In this document: piece after piece, positions 4,766-6,037 of the stretch
Numbering within the stretch: the first letter of the stretch is position 1
Layout: each line of letters begins with the position of its first letter
Assembly: GCA_963643985.1 (NCBI GenBank)
Contig: CAVINP010000110.1
Location: 1-6,037 of the forward strand
Direction: 5' to 3'
DNA from: SFTH01 sp963643985
GTDB lineage: Bacteria > Bacillota > Clostridia > Christensenellales > Aristaeellaceae
Length of the DNA stretch: 6,037 nt
Notes under the pieces: model-generated
What the model was told of the DNA's origin: nothing
What the model saw: only the letters and a program-made list of their open reading frames with translations
Databases searched by the model: none
Program-made: the position numbers and the translations under genes

Positions 4766-5941
4766 ATGCTGAAATCCAAGTGCGAAAACGGCAAGCTCAC
4801 CGTCTTCCTGAGCGGTCATATCGATTCGAGCAACGCGCCCGAGATGGAAAAAGACATACTGAAGCTGCGCGAGGACAACCCGCACAAGGCGCTGGATCTG
4901 AACATGGAAGATCTGGAATACATCTCCTCCGCCGGACTGCGCGTTATACTGCGCCTGCGCAAAATGGAGACCAACTTCAGCCTCAGCGACGTAAGCGCCG
5001 CAGTCTACGAGGTGCTGGACATGACGGGCTTTGCCGAGATGATCCCCGTTCAAAAGGCCTATCGCCGCCTGAACGTGGACGGCTGCGAGGTCATCGGTCA
5101 GGGCGCCAACGGCAAGGTCTACCGTCTGGACCGCGACACCATCATCAAGGTCTACTACAACCCGGACAGCCTGCCGGACATTCAGCGCGAGCGCGAGTTG
5201 GCCCGAAAGGCCTTTGTGCTGGGCATTCCCACGGCGATCCCCTACGATGTGGTCAAGGTCGGAGACAGCTACGGCTCTGTCTTTGAGCTGCTCAACGCCA
5301 AGACCTTCTCCAAACTGATCACGGAACACCCCGAGGATATGGACAAATATGTGGATCTGTACGTCGATCTGCTCAAGACCATCCATTCCACTCATGTCAG
5401 GGAAGGCGATATGCCGCGCATGAAGGACGTGGCCGTGGGCTGGGTGTATTTCCTGCGCGACTACCTCCCCAAGGAGCAGGGCGACAAGCTCTGTGCGCTG
5501 GTCGAGAACGTGCCCGAGCGCGACACCATGATGCACGGCGACTACCACACCAACAACCTGATGATGCAGGGCGATGAGGTGCTGCTGATCGACATGGACA
5601 CGCTGTGTATGGGACACCCCGTATTCGAGCTGGCAAGCATGTATCTGGGCTTTGTGGCCTTCGGTGAGCTGGATCCCAACGTCACCAAAAAGTTCATGGG
5701 GCTTGACTACAGCATCACCACCAGATTCTGGCGCTGTGCCCTCACGCGCTATCTTGGCAACCCGGACGAAGCAACGGTCGATAATGTCGAGCGCAAGGCC
5801 ATGCTTATCGGCTATTCACGCCTGATGCGCCGCACCATCCGCAGAAACGGCATGGACAGCGAGGACGGCCGCGCCGTGATCGAAAACTGCCGCAGGCACA
5901 TAGCCGAAATCCTGCCCAAGCTGGACACGCTGGATTTCTGA
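4766..5941 (+). CDS. STAS domain fused to an aminoglycoside/choline-kinase-like phosphotransferase
   Basis: A 391-residue two-domain protein. Residues 1-98 form a STAS domain with LEYISSAGLR, placing the candidate phospho-serine at Ser55 as in the first STAS protein. Residues about 105-385 form an APH/choline-kinase-like fold: glycine loop IGQGANGKVYR (111-120), a candidate ATP-anchoring Lys128 in IIKVYY, catalytic loop MHGDYHTNNL (Asp259, Asn264), and metal-binding Asp276 in LIDMDTL. All key residues are present, so it is probably an active kinase. I recall similar kinases as family TIGR02172 (named for Fibrobacter paralogs), substrate unknown; an antibiotic-resistance role is not supported by context. 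AGGGGGAA at 4752-4759 lies six bases before the ATG, 16 bases after the HATPase gene stop. The fusion suggests that STAS phosphorylation state or HATPase binding controls the kinase, or that the kinase is the pathway output. This is inference. Confidence 0.9.
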   Translation: MLKSKCENGKLTVFLSGHIDSSNAPEMEKDILKLREDNPHKALDLNMEDLEYISSAGLRVILRLRKMETNFSLSDVSAAVYEVLDMTGFAEMIPVQKAYRRLNVDGCEVIGQGANGKVYRLDRDTIIKVYYNPDSLPDIQRERELARKAFVLGIPTAIPYDVVKVGDSYGSVFELLNAKTFSKLITEHPEDMDKYVDLYVDLLKTIHSTHVREGDMPRMKDVAVGWVYFLRDYLPKEQGDKLCALVENVPERDTMMHGDYHTNNLMMQGDEVLLIDMDTLCMGHPVFELASMYLGFVAFGELDPNVTKKFMGLDYSITTRFWRCALTRYLGNPDEATVDNVERKAMLIGYSRLMRRTIRRNGMDSEDGRAVIENCRRHIAEILPKLDTLDF

Positions 5942-5969
5942 TTGAATTGAAGAATGAACCTCTCCGCCG

Positions 5970-5990
5970 CTTGCCCGGATCCCGGCTCCC
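5970..5990 (-). repeat. Short heptamer cluster on the - strand after the operon
   Basis: Three 7-base units end in CCC on the + strand (CTTGCCC, GGATCCC, GGCTCCC), read on the - strand as GGGAGCC, GGGATCC and GGGCAAG. The 10-base string CCCGGATCCC at 5974-5983 is identical to 1570-1579 in the array upstream of the operon. With only three units this is weaker than the other arrays, but it suggests that the same repeat family lies on both sides of the operon. Confidence 0.5.
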
Positions 5991-6003
5991 CTGAAAGTAC
6001 GCA

Positions 6004-6031
6004 CCGGAGACTTCGCGAAGCGAAGTTCCGG
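6004..6031. other. Strong hairpin after the operon
   Basis: CCGGA (6004-6008), a bulged G (6009) and ACTTCGC (6010-6016) pair with GCGAAGT (6020-6026) and TCCGG (6027-6031) around a GAA loop: twelve base pairs with one bulge. It lies about 60 bases after the last stop codon. It lacks a following T-run within the window, so it could be a non-canonical terminator, an mRNA 3'-end stabiliser or one copy of a dispersed palindromic repeat. Confidence 0.6.
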
Positions 6032-6037
6032 CAGCGC

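Larger units (their letters stand above)
5942..6037. other. Non-coding 3' end of the window
   Basis: No gene start with a ribosome binding site is visible here. The stretch holds a small C-rich heptamer cluster and a strong hairpin. The operon's terminator is not seen: the hairpin is followed by CAGCGC with no T-run before the window ends. Transcription may end at this hairpin or continue beyond the window. Confidence 0.6.

Noticed and set aside
4622..5617. Long - strand open frame opposite the STAS-kinase gene (331 codons)
   Set aside because: It is antisense to conserved kinase motifs, with a His/Val/Asp-rich translation typical of a shadow frame.
4766..5941. Aminoglycoside resistance phosphotransferase
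   Set aside because: Only the broad APH-like kinase fold is seen. The STAS fusion and the signalling operon point to regulation, and no resistance-enzyme signature or mobile element is visible.

Overview
The window looks like a chromosomal segment of a moderately GC-rich Bacillota, probably a gut-type Clostridia lineage. This rests on AGGAGG-type ribosome binding sites before every gene, a clean TATAAT promoter, a stem plus T-run terminator, a SpoIIA/Rsb-like partner-switching cassette and short G-rich heptamer repeats between genes. The assignment to Clostridia is inference; nothing here fixes genus or species. All six supported genes lie on the + strand.

Bases 1-1414 hold the 3' five-sixths of pyrG (CTP synthase), cut by the window edge, followed by a strong intrinsic terminator. 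The last four codons and the stop codon of pyrG lie inside an array of degenerate 7-base G-rich units. Bases 1415-1711 hold no gene. They contain a small hairpin, a second heptamer array on the + strand, a third on the - strand with an 8-base palindrome between them, and then a promoter with an extended -10 box.

Bases 1712-5941 look like one five-gene operon: (1) a stand-alone HD-domain small alarmone hydrolase ((p)ppGpp hydrolase-like); (2) a 100-residue STAS anti-sigma-factor-antagonist-like protein; (3) a membrane protein with a LytS-type 5TM sensor region, a HAMP-like linker and a SpoIIE/RsbU-type PP2C phosphatase; (4) an RsbW/SpoIIAB-like HATPase serine kinase; (5) a fusion of a second STAS domain to an aminoglycoside/choline-kinase-like phosphotransferase. 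Gaps are 22, 5, -4 and 16 bases, each start has its own ribosome binding site, and no terminator lies inside. The last 96 bases hold a fourth small heptamer cluster and a strong hairpin, and no gene.

Working model (inference from the families): the phosphatase senses an envelope or membrane signal and dephosphorylates a serine in one or both STAS domains. The HATPase protein phosphorylates that serine and, when bound by unphosphorylated STAS protein, releases its own target. No sigma factor is encoded in the window, so the output is either a distant sigma factor or the fused kinase domain. The alarmone hydrolase at the head of the operon suggests a link to the stringent response. The unusual parts are the STAS-kinase fusion, the alarmone hydrolase in the same operon, and the heptamer arrays that reach into pyrG.
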